A stretch of DNA of 64,000 nucleotides, from NCBI GenBank assembly GCA_045538835.1, contig JAZQEF010000018.1, positions 1-64,000 on the forward strand, given 5' to 3'. The translations under genes were made by a program, and so were the position numbers. The DNA is from RGIG6165 sp045538835. GTDB lineage: Bacteria; Bacillota; Clostridia; Oscillospirales; Feifaniaceae. Below, one piece after another: positions 15,586-24,075 of this stretch. Below the pieces are notes generated by a model, which worked only from the letters and a program-made list of their open reading frames with translations, searched no databases and had not been told where the DNA came from. Each line of letters begins with the position of its first letter. Position 1 is the first letter of the stretch.

Positions 15586-16885
15586 AAAGGACAGTTCTAA
15601 AGTATTATTTTATATTTCCATTATCGGAATATTTGCAGTTATGCTCTTATGCAATATACTTACAGACAAATGTGCAGACGATTATGGATATTGCATCAAT
15701 TTTGCAACAAAAGAGAGACTTACATCTTTTTTTGAACTCTTTCCCTCTATGGCTGCCCATGCTCAAAAGATGAACGGAAGGCTTGTTGCTCATTTCTTTG
15801 TTCAACTGTTTTTACTTCTTCCGGCATGGATATTCAAAGTATTAAATACGCTTATTTTTGTCTTACAGATACTGCTTATTTATCGTATTTCAACTGTCAG
15901 AAAAAATGAACCTTTACTGCTTCTTGGTATTTTCGGCGCCATATGGCTTTATGAGCCTGCTTTTGGACAGGTGAATCTGTGGCTTGACGGTTCATGCAAT
16001 TATTTGTGGGCAATCACTGCAGGACTGATTTTTTTATATCCGTTTATTAATAAATTTCTTTATGATAAAGAAATAAAAGGTATTACTTCAAAGACAGCGT
16101 TGGTAGTGTTTGGTTTTGTTGCAGGCTCTTTTCTTGAAAATGCATCTGCCGCAGCAATTTGTATATCATTCCTGCTCATATTGGCAATACGCTTTATAAA
16201 CCATTCAAAAGTTAATTTGTATTATATATTCTCTTTATTGAGTGCAGTATCAGGTTATATCTTTATGATGTCTGCGCCTGCTGAGCATGCAAATAAAGCG
16301 GCAGAGTTTTCTTTTGCTGTTCTTCGTGAGAATTTTATTACTGCACTTGAGATGATGTACTCCTTTTCACCGCTGATAGTTGCATTTGCGGTACTTATTA
16401 CGATTACTTTATGCATAGGAAAAGAAAATAAGAGAATAATATTATCTGTAATACTATTTATTGGCGCACTTTGTGCTAATTTTATAATGACTGTAGCAAG
16501 TTATTATCCTGAGAGATGCACATTCTGTGTAGTTGTTCTTATAGTTGCTGCCGATGCAGTACTTTTAAATATTTTAATGGAAAACAATTATAAGATATTC
16601 ACCTACGCTTTGATATCAGCCATACTTGCCTATACTCTTTATTATGGAATAATAGGTGTCAACGATATATACAATACTCATAAGCAGATAAAAGCTAATG
16701 AAGATTATATATATGAATGCAAAGAGCAGGGAATTGTTGATGTATATCTCAAAATGGTTTACCCCGAAACTAAATACAGCGCAGCAAAGAATTTAAAATA
16801 TCTTGACACTGAAAGTCCTGATATATGGCCTAATAACACTATGGCAAAATATTATGATGTAAATTCTATTAATTGTATAAAATAG
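15578..16885 (+). CDS. DUF6056-like multi-spanning membrane protein
   Basis: A 435-residue protein with about ten to twelve membrane helices. The N-terminal loop CADDYGYC followed by MNGRLVAHF fits the DUF6056/GtrC-like pattern, where Asp residues in the first outer loop often bind lipid-linked sugar donors. I infer it is the glycosyltransferase that uses the lipid-sugar made by the two upstream genes; the acceptor is unknown. The ATG at 15578 is chosen because AAAGGAAA precedes it; the frame opens upstream inside GtrA. Confidence 0.75.
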   Translation: MIKKDSSKVLFYISIIGIFAVMLLCNILTDKCADDYGYCINFATKERLTSFFELFPSMAAHAQKMNGRLVAHFFVQLFLLLPAWIFKVLNTLIFVLQILLIYRISTVRKNEPLLLLGIFGAIWLYEPAFGQVNLWLDGSCNYLWAITAGLIFLYPFINKFLYDKEIKGITSKTALVVFGFVAGSFLENASAAAICISFLLILAIRFINHSKVNLYYIFSLLSAVSGYIFMMSAPAEHANKAAEFSFAVLRENFITALEMMYSFSPLIVAFAVLITITLCIGKENKRIILSVILFIGALCANFIMTVASYYPERCTFCVVVLIVAADAVLLNILMENNYKIFTYALISAILAYTLYYGIIGVNDIYNTHKQIKANEDYIYECKEQGIVDVYLKMVYPETKYSAAKNLKYLDTESPDIWPNNTMAKYYDVNSINCIK

Positions 16886-16891
16886 AAAAAT

Positions 16892-16920
16892 TTGACTTTT
16901 AATCTATAAAATGTTAAATT
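16892..16920 (+). promoter_or_regulatory. Promoter of the rubrerythrin gene
   Basis: TTGACT (16892-16897), 17-bp spacer, TAAATT (16915-16920), 33 bases before the ATG. No clear PerR-type box is seen beside it. Confidence 0.7.
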
Positions 16921-16952
16921 ATTACTATAATTATTATAAAGGAGAACTTGAT

Positions 16953-17489
16953 ATGGATTTAAAAGGTACAAAAACTGAAATGAACCTGCGGGCAGCTTTT
17001 TCAGGTGAATCTGAAGCAAGGAATAAATACACTTATTTTGCATCAAAAGCAAGAAAAGACGGTTATGTTCAGATAGCAGATATATTTGAAGAAACTGCAA
17101 ATAACGAAAAAGAGCATGCTAAATTATGGTTTAAGATTCTTGAGGGTGGTATCGGTGATACACTTAGCAACTTAAAGTCTGCTGCATCCGGTGAGAACTA
17201 TGAGTGGACTGATATGTATGTAACTTTTGCAAAAGAAGCAAGAGAAGAAGGCTTTGATGAAATTGCAGCACTTATGGACGGTGTGGCAAAGGTTGAAAAA
17301 GAACATGAGGAAAGATATCGCAAACTCATTGAAAATGTTGAGGGCGGTCTTGTCTTCTCAAGAGATGAAGATGTCATCTGGCAGTGTCTCAACTGCGGTC
17401 ACATCGTAATTGGTAAAAAAGCTCCTGAGGTTTGCCCCGTATGTGCTCACCCACAGAGTTACTTCCAGATCAAAAGCGAAAATTATTAA
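16953..17489 (+). CDS. rbr: Rubrerythrin
   Basis: A 178-residue non-haem iron peroxidase that reduces hydrogen peroxide in anaerobes. Residues 1-140 are the ferritin-like four-helix domain with E(S/A)xARN and two EKEH motifs that bind the di-iron site. The C-terminal rubredoxin-like domain has CLNCGH and CPVCAH for one iron. AAAGGAG is 7 bases before the ATG at 16953; an upstream ATG at 16911 lies inside the promoter. It is a single-gene unit with its own promoter and terminator. Confidence 0.96.
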   Translation: MDLKGTKTEMNLRAAFSGESEARNKYTYFASKARKDGYVQIADIFEETANNEKEHAKLWFKILEGGIGDTLSNLKSAASGENYEWTDMYVTFAKEAREEGFDEIAALMDGVAKVEKEHEERYRKLIENVEGGLVFSRDEDVIWQCLNCGHIVIGKKAPEVCPVCAHPQSYFQIKSENY

Positions 17490-17492
17490 AAT

Positions 17493-17521
17493 AAAGGCAG
17501 TCTTAAATGACTGCCTTTTAA
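17493..17521. terminator. Bidirectional terminator after rubrerythrin
   Basis: AAAGGCAGTC and GACTGCCTTT (17493-17502 / 17509-17518) with a 6-base loop. T-rich on both sides, it serves rubrerythrin and the converging DUF4363 gene. Confidence 0.8.
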
Positions 17522-17877
17522 AATATATTTCCTAAAATAAATCGTTCATTTTCTTTGATGTGTTCAACGGATGATATCAGTGCCTCTGTTTCTGCTTTAT
17601 AGTCGTCGTAATCTTCAAGTTCAAGATAAGTTTTTGCACGTATAAAAGAAAGCCGCAAATTATCAATTTCGCTGTGGTAAGTTACTGCGCAGAGATATGA
17701 ATGTTTATCTTTGAATATCTTGTGGGCGGTATTTAAACTTTCTTTATCATAGGTATTTGTTGTTATTTCCAAATTCTCTTTAATATCATTGCTGATATTT
17801 TTAAGAATAAAAACATTGATAACTGCAGATAAAATAAGTATGATTATTATACCGATTGATATATAAGCACGTTTCAC
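17518..17877 (-). CDS. DUF4363-like protein
   Basis: A 119-residue protein with one N-terminal membrane helix (residues 5-27) and an extracytoplasmic helical domain (..AHKIFKDKHSYLCAVTYHSEIDNLRLSFIRAKTYLELEDYDDYKAE..). This fits DUF4363, often paired with DUF421 in Clostridia. It overlaps the DUF421 gene by 4 bases. Function unknown; probably a partner of the DUF421 protein at the membrane. Confidence 0.75.
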   Translation of the reverse strand: MKRAYISIGIIIILILSAVINVFILKNISNDIKENLEITTNTYDKESLNTAHKIFKDKHSYLCAVTYHSEIDNLRLSFIRAKTYLELEDYDDYKAETEALISSVEHIKENERFILGNIF

Positions 17878-18491
17878 TTTTTCTCCTTTCTGATGCAGAC
17901 CTTGTTGCCGCTGAAATCAACGGCATACAGAACGATATCCTTTATATTTTTTGGGAGTTTATTAATTCCGATAAATTTAATTGCATTTTTATCAGCCACG
18001 CCGTTTTTTATAAGCGGTATTTCAAAACCGTCCTGCTCGGTATAGGAGGATTCTTTACTGATAAAATTCATTGTTCCGTTGGTCTCAATTATCATATATT
18101 TAATGTCTTTTATATGAGTAATATCGTGTGAACGCATTTCTTCGTAGAGATCATCTATGGATATTCGCATATTAATGAGTGTGGTAGAATCAATGTGACC
18201 GTTTTTAATAATCATCACGGGCTTACCACTGAAAACTCGTTGAAATTTCAGACTTTTTGTAGAGATGGCAGAAACTATCACCTCAAGTGATGTGACGGCA
18301 AGAATTGATATTACACCGTATATCAAAGGAATATCTGACGATTGCATGGGAACAGTGGCAAGATCACTAAGTATCATTGCTACAACAAGTTCGCTTGCCT
18401 GAAGCTGTGCTATCTGACGCTTTCCCATAAAACGCAGTGCCGCAACGACTAAAAAATATAAAAGGGCAGATCGGACTAAAATTACGGACAA
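17874..18491 (-). CDS. DUF421 family membrane protein
   Basis: A 205-residue protein with three N-terminal membrane helices containing MGKRQIAQLQ.SELVVAMILSDLA, the family hallmark, and a cytoplasmic domain with SGKPVMIIKNG and ..DDLYEEMRSHDI... In Bacillus, relatives (YetF/YdfS and others) affect spore envelope or membrane stress. The likely start is TTG at 18491, since GAGGTGG lies 6 bases before it; the ATG at 18521 starts before that site and adds residues not in the family. Confidence 0.88.
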   Translation of the reverse strand: MSVILVRSALLYFLVVAALRFMGKRQIAQLQASELVVAMILSDLATVPMQSSDIPLIYGVISILAVTSLEVIVSAISTKSLKFQRVFSGKPVMIIKNGHIDSTTLINMRISIDDLYEEMRSHDITHIKDIKYMIIETNGTMNFISKESSYTEQDGFEIPLIKNGVADKNAIKFIGINKLPKNIKDIVLYAVDFSGNKVCIRKEKK

Positions 18492-18552
18492 AATAAACCA
18501 CCTCGCACATATTTTGCCCACAAAACAATTATAATATTATTTAAAATAATAC

Positions 18553-18581
18553 TTGCATTTTCTCTTTAAGTGTGATATGCT
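18553..18581 (+). promoter_or_regulatory. Promoter of rplS
   Basis: TTGCAT (18553-18558), 17-bp spacer, TATGCT (18576-18581), giving a 65-70 nt leader before rplS. Confidence 0.65.
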
Positions 18582-18587
18582 ATCTAA

Positions 18588-18646
18588 GCATTATTACGGA
18601 CAGTCCTCTGCAAGCTCGTGCATGAATGTCTATGAACACTAAGGAG
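18588..18646 (+). ncRNA. L19 leader (ribosomal protein autoregulatory leader)
   Basis: The sequence before rplS holds short stems: GGAC/GTCC around 18598-18605 and TGCA/TGCA (18609-18622 region), then a TGT..ACA stem near 18628-18638 and AAGGAGG at 18641. Position, size and the ATTACGGACAGTCCTCTGC segment fit the L19 leader known from Firmicutes, where L19 is thought to bind its own mRNA. The match is from memory of the family, not an alignment. Confidence 0.6.
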
Positions 18647-18655
18647 GAAACCCCT

Positions 18656-18997
18656 ATGGATCTTATCAGAGCACTTACAGAAGACGGACTTAAGAAGGAC
18701 ATTCCCGAATTTAATGTCGGTGACACCGTTAAAGTTTACGTCAAAGTCAAAGAAGGAAACAGAGAAAGAGCACAGCTTTTTGAAGGTACTGTTATCTCAC
18801 GCAAGGGTGGCGGTATCGCTGAAACATTTACAGTAAGAAGAGTTTCTTATGGTGTGGGTGTTGAGAGAACTTTCCCGGTAAACTCTCCCAACATTGAAAA
18901 ACTCGAAGTTTCCAGAAGAGGTAAAGTTCGCAGAAGCAAACTTTATTATCTCAGAGACAGAGTCGGTAAGGCAGCAAAAGTTAAAGAACGCATATAA
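18656..18997 (+). CDS. rplS: 50S ribosomal protein L19
   Basis: A 113-residue ribosomal protein. The family pattern is complete: FNVGDTVKVYVKVKEGNRERAQLFEGTVI near the start and RRGKVRRSKLYYLR..GKAAKVKE at the end. L19 sits at the 30S-50S interface. AAGGAGG is 8 bases before the ATG at 18656; the upstream ATG at 18626 lies inside the leader. It begins a conserved cluster with lepB, ylqF and rnhB. Confidence 0.98.
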   Translation: MDLIRALTEDGLKKDIPEFNVGDTVKVYVKVKEGNRERAQLFEGTVISRKGGGIAETFTVRRVSYGVGVERTFPVNSPNIEKLEVSRRGKVRRSKLYYLRDRVGKAAKVKERI

Positions 18998-19001
18998 TGG
19001 C

Positions 19002-19027
19002 AAGGGGAGAGAAAACTCCCCTTTTTT
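19002..19027 (+). terminator. Terminator between rplS and lepB
   Basis: AAGGGGAG (19002-19009) and CTCCCCTT (19016-19023) with a T-run. It should reduce transcription from rplS into lepB, leaving lower expression of downstream genes. Confidence 0.8.
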
Positions 19028-19048
19028 GCTATTCGGAGGTATTTATCA

Positions 19049-19588
19049 ATGGATGAAACAAGAAGTAAAGTCCAAAATTTGTTTGAAATATTTGAATCTG
19101 TGATATGTGCACTTGTCGCAGTAGTTTTACTGCTTTCATTTGCATTTCGTGTTGTTACGGTGAGCGGAAGTTCTATGGAGCCTACGCTTTCTACCATGGA
19201 CAAGGTTATCATTTCTCATCTGTTTTACAAACCGAAAACAGGTGATGTTATCGTCCTTGATTCAGATGTATATCCCGAAACGCTTATCAAGCGTCTTATA
19301 GCAACAGAGGGGCAGACTGTAAATATCTCTGCTGAGGACGGCAGTGTTACGGTTGACGGCGTAAAACTTGACGAGCCTTATATTTCTGAGGCAATTAACA
19401 GTGATCATATAGGAAATTGGGAATATCCTGTAGTTGTTCCTCCAGGAAAGGTATTTGTCATGGGTGATAACAGAAACAAGAGTACAGACAGCAGATTTTC
19501 GATGGTCGGTATGGTCGATGAACGATATATTATCGGCAAGGTTTATCTGAGGCTCTGGCCGGTAAATGATTTTAAGGTGGTTAAATGA
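19049..19588 (+). CDS. lepB: Signal peptidase I
   Basis: A 179-residue membrane protease that removes signal peptides outside the membrane. One membrane helix (about 17-37) is followed by the catalytic Ser in SGSSMEPTL and the catalytic Lys in LIKRLIATEGQ. The MGDNRNKSTDSR box is intact. Size is typical for clostridial/Bacillus SipS-type enzymes. It overlaps the ylqF gene by 4 bases. Confidence 0.96.
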   Translation: MDETRSKVQNLFEIFESVICALVAVVLLLSFAFRVVTVSGSSMEPTLSTMDKVIISHLFYKPKTGDVIVLDSDVYPETLIKRLIATEGQTVNISAEDGSVTVDGVKLDEPYISEAINSDHIGNWEYPVVVPPGKVFVMGDNRNKSTDSRFSMVGMVDERYIIGKVYLRLWPVNDFKVVK

Positions 19589-20478
19589 CAGAACGTTATA
19601 TTCCTGATGATGAACAGGTAAATACAGGCATAAATATACAGTGGTTTCCCGGTCATATGGCAAAAACCAGAAGGATTATAAGCGAGCATCTTAAAGAAGT
19701 TGATATTGCTGCTGAGATCCTTGATGCCAGAATACCCGTATCAAGCCGAAATCCAATTGTAAATGAACTTTTAGAGGGAAGAAAAAGAATAATTCTTTTA
19801 AACAAATCCGACCTTTCCGATGACAAAATCAACCGTGAGTGGCAAGAATATTTTGCCTCTTTAAATATTCCAGCTATTTTACTTTCGTGTGACACGGGAA
19901 AAGGCATAAAAGAGTTTACGGATAAAGTTCGTTTTATGCTTAAGGACAAACTTGAAAGAGATGCTTCAAGAGGCATGAAAAAGAGCCTGAGGGTTATGAT
20001 CGTAGGTGTGCCGAATGTCGGCAAATCTACCTTTATAAACAGAATAGCGGGCGAAAAAAAGACTAAGACGGAGGACCGTCCCGGTGTAACAAGAAACAAG
20101 CAATGGATAAGGCTTTCTGACGGAATAGACCTGCTTGATACACCCGGTATATTATGGCCTAAATTTGAGGATCAGCAGGTTGCTTTAAATCTGGCGTTTA
20201 CAGGCGCAGTTAAAGACGACATATATGACTATGAAGCCGTTGCTGCCGCACTTTGCAAGCGCCTTGCGGAAATATATCCTAAAGAACTTTGTGCACGCTA
20301 TAAACTTGAGTCACCCGACGTCATTCTTGAGACGGATGATCCGCTTTCGGTAATAGGTAAAAAGCGCGGTTTTCTGATAAGCGGCGGCGAAATAGATACT
20401 GAGCGTGCTGCACGAATGATACTTGATGAATTCAGAGGCGGAAAAATCGGAAAAATCTCTCTTGAAAGGCCTGTATAA
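19585..20478 (+). CDS. ylqF: Ribosome biogenesis GTPase YlqF/RbgA
   Basis: A 297-residue circularly permuted GTPase needed for late 50S assembly. The order is G4 (NKSDL), G5, then G1 (GVPNVGKSTFINR) and G3 (DTPGILWP), as in RbgA. The opening IQWFPGHMAKTRR is the family signature. It lies between lepB and rnhB, the usual order, with one base between it and rnhB. Confidence 0.96.
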   Translation: MTERYIPDDEQVNTGINIQWFPGHMAKTRRIISEHLKEVDIAAEILDARIPVSSRNPIVNELLEGRKRIILLNKSDLSDDKINREWQEYFASLNIPAILLSCDTGKGIKEFTDKVRFMLKDKLERDASRGMKKSLRVMIVGVPNVGKSTFINRIAGEKKTKTEDRPGVTRNKQWIRLSDGIDLLDTPGILWPKFEDQQVALNLAFTGAVKDDIYDYEAVAAALCKRLAEIYPKELCARYKLESPDVILETDDPLSVIGKKRGFLISGGEIDTERAARMILDEFRGGKIGKISLERPV

Positions 20479-21093
20479 ATGGAAAAGATAGATCTGTTTG
20501 CAGCTGATGATATGCTGCGCGACGAAAATATAAAATTTATATGCGGCGTCGATGAGGCGGGAAGAGGTCCTTTGGCCGGTCCCGTCTGTGTCGGCGCTGT
20601 TATTTTTTCACCCGATACAGTTATCGAGGGTATAAACGACAGTAAAAAACTGACAGAAAAGAAGAGGGAAGCGCTGTTTGATGAAATTACAGAAAAAGCG
20701 CTTGCTTACAGTATTTGTATGGTAGATGAAAAAACTATTGACGATATTAATATTTTAAACGCCACTATGAGGGGAATGAAAGAGTCTGTTGACAAATTGC
20801 CGATAAAACCCGATCTCATTCTTATTGACGGCAATAAAATTCCCGATGGTATGGACAACGCAAAATTTGTGATTTCGGGTGATGCAAAGCAGGCTTGTAT
20901 TGCTGCAGCATCTATTATTGCAAAAGTGACACGTGACAGATACATAGTACAAATGGCAGAAAAATATCCTCAGTATGCTTTTGAAAAACATAAGGGATAC
21001 GGTACGAAACAGCACTATGAAATGCTTGAAAAGTACGGCCCTTGTGATATACACCGCAAGACTTTTTTGAAGAAATTTTATGAACACATATGA
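20479..21093 (+). CDS. rnhB: Ribonuclease HII
   Basis: A 204-residue enzyme that cuts the RNA strand of RNA-DNA hybrids and removes single ribonucleotides. The active site starts with GVDEAGRGPLAG; the third Asp is in LILIDGNKI and the fourth region in AAASIIAKVTRD. The ending KHKGYGTKQHYEMLEKYGPCDIHR is typical. It overlaps the next gene by 14 bases. Confidence 0.97.
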   Translation: MEKIDLFAADDMLRDENIKFICGVDEAGRGPLAGPVCVGAVIFSPDTVIEGINDSKKLTEKKREALFDEITEKALAYSICMVDEKTIDDINILNATMRGMKESVDKLPIKPDLILIDGNKIPDGMDNAKFVISGDAKQACIAAASIIAKVTRDRYIVQMAEKYPQYAFEKHKGYGTKQHYEMLEKYGPCDIHRKTFLKKFYEHI

Positions 21094-21448
21094 TATAGGT
21101 GTGTTCGGTGAAGAACGTGCCGCCGAATACTTGAAAAAAAGAAAATTTAAGATTGTTGCAAGAAATTTCAAAACAATTTTCGGCGAAGTAGACATTATTG
21201 CACGAAACAGAAAAGAAATTGTCTTTGCAGAAGTCAAAACCAGATCTTCAAAATCATTTGCATCGCCTGCAGAATTTGTTGATAACGAAAAGATAAAAAG
21301 GATCACCCGTGTAATAGAATTTTTTATGAAGCATTATAAATGCAAGTTATCTCCGAGAATCGATGTGATAGAGGTATATATTTCTATAAATGACGATAAA
21401 TATACGGTTGAGAGAGTAAATCATCTTGAAAATGTTTCTATGGAGTGA
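21080..21448 (+). CDS. YraN family protein (UPF0102, nuclease-like)
   Basis: A 122-residue protein with a restriction-nuclease-like fold. The hallmark is GEVDIIARN...IVFAEVKTRSS, holding the D..ExK residues of the PD-(D/E)XK type. The N-terminal GVFGEERAAEYLKKRKFKIVARNFK is conserved. It follows rnhB as in many Firmicutes. Exact role is unknown; a link to DNA processing is inferred from the fold. Confidence 0.9.
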   Translation: MNTYDIGVFGEERAAEYLKKRKFKIVARNFKTIFGEVDIIARNRKEIVFAEVKTRSSKSFASPAEFVDNEKIKRITRVIEFFMKHYKCKLSPRIDVIEVYISINDDKYTVERVNHLENVSME

Positions 21449-22329
21449 TCTTTATAAAACTTTTTGATCTGCACTGTGATACGTTGTCAAAGTTTGCAAA
21501 ATATGACACGGATACAAATCAGTATGAATTTGCCGATAGTTTGTATTTTGACGAATATACGCAAGTGTTTGCGGTATATGTTTCGTCAAACGATAAAACT
21601 CCTGAAGTATCAGCAATCAAACAGTTGAAAGTTTTTGAAAAAATCAAAACTCGCTTTGAAAGTGTTTTCGGAAGAAGAGCACTTTTGTCTGTAGAAAATG
21701 CAAGCGCTTTCGGAGAGGGATACCGCAACATTGATGCCTTTATTTCAAAGGGGCTAAAAATACTCAGTCTTACACACAATGGGGATAATGAATATGCCTG
21801 CGGTTCTTCCACAAAAATCGATACGGGACTGACAGAAAAGGGAAAAGAACTTGTTTCCTATGCTGAAAAGTGCGGAGTTGCTATTGATGTTTCGCACCTG
21901 TCATTTAACAGCATTTACGATGTGCTCAGAATTGCAAAAAATCCTGTCTGTGCAACACATTCAAATTCATATACTTTATGCAGTAACAGGCGAAATATCA
22001 CAGATGATATGTTTAAAGAAATTGTGAATATGGGCGGCATAGTTGGTATCAATATGTATCCGCCTTTTTTAGGAAAATGCGCTGACAGTAATGATGCTGT
22101 AAGACATATTGTGCATTTTCTGGAACTCGGCGGTGAAAAAAACGTTGCCTTCGGATGCGATTTTGATGGTATAAATGAGACACCTTTTGACATAAAAACA
22201 GTGTCAGATTTGCAAATAATATATAAAAAACTTGAAAATTTCAAAATAGACTTGAAAACAATAGATGATATTTATTATAATAACGCTATTAATTATATTA
22301 ATAAATTTCCTTATGGGAGGAACGGATGA
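21445..22329 (+). CDS. Membrane dipeptidase family (renal dipeptidase-like) metallopeptidase
   Basis: About 291-294 residues of the zinc peptidase family M19. FDLHCDTL holds the first H.D metal pair; VENAS supplies the bridging Glu; DVSHLS, CATHSNS and FGCDFDGIN supply the rest. It should split dipeptides, perhaps with D-residues. The start is unusual: GTG at 21445 overlaps the only ribosome site (GGAG, 21442-21445), while ATA at 21454 lies 8 bases after it and gives the typical opening (M)KLFDLHCDT. No ATG is available. It overlaps thrC by 4 bases (ATGA). Confidence 0.9.
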   Translation: MIFIKLFDLHCDTLSKFAKYDTDTNQYEFADSLYFDEYTQVFAVYVSSNDKTPEVSAIKQLKVFEKIKTRFESVFGRRALLSVENASAFGEGYRNIDAFISKGLKILSLTHNGDNEYACGSSTKIDTGLTEKGKELVSYAEKCGVAIDVSHLSFNSIYDVLRIAKNPVCATHSNSYTLCSNRRNITDDMFKEIVNMGGIVGINMYPPFLGKCADSNDAVRHIVHFLELGGEKNVAFGCDFDGINETPFDIKTVSDLQIIYKKLENFKIDLKTIDDIYYNNAINYINKFPYGRNG

Positions 22330-23813
22330 AATTTTGCAGTACAAGAAACAGCACGATTGATTTATCAAGCGCCCAGGCTATAAAGAACGGTCTTTCTGCC
22401 GACGGCGGTCTGTATGTTCCTAAATCTTTTCCGACTGTTTCTACAGATGAAATGAAGGCTATGCTCGATATGTCGTATGTCGACAGAGCAGAAACTATAT
22501 TACAGAAATATCTTACCGATTTTTCAAGTGAAGAACTTGGTATGTGCGTAAGTCAGGCGTACACATCCGAAAAATTCGGCGGTGAGAATCCAACGCCCAC
22601 CGTAAAAATCGGGGATGATTTTTATGTGTGTGAACTGTGGCACGGTCCCACTTGCGCATTCAAAGATATGGCGCTTCAGATATTGCCGCACCTCTTAAAG
22701 GTTTCGATAAAGAAAACAGGGGAAAAGAGAACTGTAGTTATTCTTGTTGCAACTTCCGGTGACACCGGTAAAGCCGCTCTTGAAGGTTTTAAGGATGTTG
22801 ACGGAACAAAGATCATTGTCTTTTATCCAAATGGCGGCGTGTCGGATATTCAGCGTCTGCAGATGGTAACACAGGAAGGAAACAATGTCAGCGTTGCAGC
22901 TATTGACGGTAACTTTGATAATGCTCAAAGCGGTGTTAAGGACATCTTTGGCGATAAAGATTATGCAAAAGAACTTGCGGAAAAAGGATATGTATTTTCC
23001 AGTGCCAACTCAATAAACTGGGGAAGGCTCGTCCCGCAGATAGTTTATTACTTCTCATCGTATCTGGATATGGTTGGTTCCGGTGAGATCGCTCTCGGAG
23101 AAAAGATTAACTTCACTGTTCCTACAGGAAATTTCGGCAATATTCTTGCTGCATACTATGCAAAGCAGATGGGACTTCCCGTTGCAAAACTAATATGCGC
23201 TTCAAATAAAAACAACATACTTACTGACTTTATCGAAAGCGGCGTATATGACAGGAACAGAGAATTCTATCTTACCGAATCTCCATCAATGGATATTCTC
23301 ATTTCAAGCAACCTTGAGCGTCTGCTCTACGAACTTTTGGACAAAGATGACAAGGAAGTTACTAAACTTATGACATCTTTGAAAGAAACAGGCAGATACG
23401 AGATATCTGAAGAAGTGCGCACAAAACTTTGCGAAAACTTTTACGGCGGCAGCATAGATGATGTTAAAACCAAAGAGATAATCAAAAAGTACTTTGATAA
23501 ATACGGTTATACTATGGACACGCACACTGCTGTAGCAGTCGGTGTTTATGAAGACTATGTAAAAAAGACAGGTGATACTGTAAAGACCGTTATTATGTCT
23601 ACGGCATCACCGTTTAAATTCGGAAGTTCCGTTCTCGAGGCACTCGGTGATAAGACAGATATCACGGATTGCAGACTTCTTGATATGTTGAAGGACAAGA
23701 CGGGAATGGATATGCCTGCATCTCTTGCCCGTCTTGCAACGGCAGAGGTGAGATTTTCCGATGTGTTTGACAAGGATAAGATGAAAAATGTCGTTTCTTC
23801 TTTTTTGAACTAA
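22326..23813 (+). CDS. thrC: Threonine synthase
   Basis: A 495-residue PLP enzyme converting O-phosphohomoserine to threonine. The N-terminal YxSTRN-like opening (FCSTRNSTIDLSSAQAIKNGLSADGGLYVP) matches the family. The PLP lysine is in CAFKDMALQ, and VATSGDTGKAALEGF is the phosphate loop. Length fits the longer class of ThrC. GGGAGG is 6 bases before the ATG. No other threonine genes are adjacent. Confidence 0.96.
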   Translation: MKFCSTRNSTIDLSSAQAIKNGLSADGGLYVPKSFPTVSTDEMKAMLDMSYVDRAETILQKYLTDFSSEELGMCVSQAYTSEKFGGENPTPTVKIGDDFYVCELWHGPTCAFKDMALQILPHLLKVSIKKTGEKRTVVILVATSGDTGKAALEGFKDVDGTKIIVFYPNGGVSDIQRLQMVTQEGNNVSVAAIDGNFDNAQSGVKDIFGDKDYAKELAEKGYVFSSANSINWGRLVPQIVYYFSSYLDMVGSGEIALGEKINFTVPTGNFGNILAAYYAKQMGLPVAKLICASNKNNILTDFIESGVYDRNREFYLTESPSMDILISSNLERLLYELLDKDDKEVTKLMTSLKETGRYEISEEVRTKLCENFYGGSIDDVKTKEIIKKYFDKYGYTMDTHTAVAVGVYEDYVKKTGDTVKTVIMSTASPFKFGSSVLEALGDKTDITDCRLLDMLKDKTGMDMPASLARLATAEVRFSDVFDKDKMKNVVSSFLN

Positions 23814-23816
23814 AAT

Positions 23817-23844
23817 GAAAAAAGACGGATAAACCGTCTTTTTC
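23817..23844 (+). terminator. Terminator after thrC
   Basis: AAAGACGG (23821-23828) and CCGTCTTT (23834-23841) with flanking A and T runs. It likely works both ways, ending the DUF1540 gene on the minus strand as well. Confidence 0.85.
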
Positions 23845-23851
23845 CACTGAC

Positions 23852-24016
23852 TTACTTTTCAACAAAAGTATCGCAACATGTTTCGCTTGATGTACAAGCA
23901 TCGTGCTTACCTACGTGAATACGTGTTGCTGTACACTTACACTCTGTGTTATAAGCACACTTTGTTGCATCACAGTCAATATCATGGGTGCTACCATAAT
24001 TCTTTTCATTAATCAT
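23852..24016 (-). CDS. DUF1540-type Cys-rich small protein
   Basis: A 54-residue protein with Cys pairs in the pattern CxxxxCxYNxxCxCxxxxIxVG....CxxxxxTxCxTF, as in DUF1540, which probably binds metal. No membrane helix. Two ATG codons (24019 and 24016) follow GAGGTG; the second has the better 6-base spacing. Function unknown; such proteins are common in spore formers. Confidence 0.8.
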   Translation of the reverse strand: MINEKNYGSTHDIDCDATKCAYNTECKCTATRIHVGKHDACTSSETCCDTFVEK

Positions 24017-24075
24017 CATAATCACCTCGAATGTATTATTGACTGTGACAAAAAAATTATACAAGGATCTTTAAA

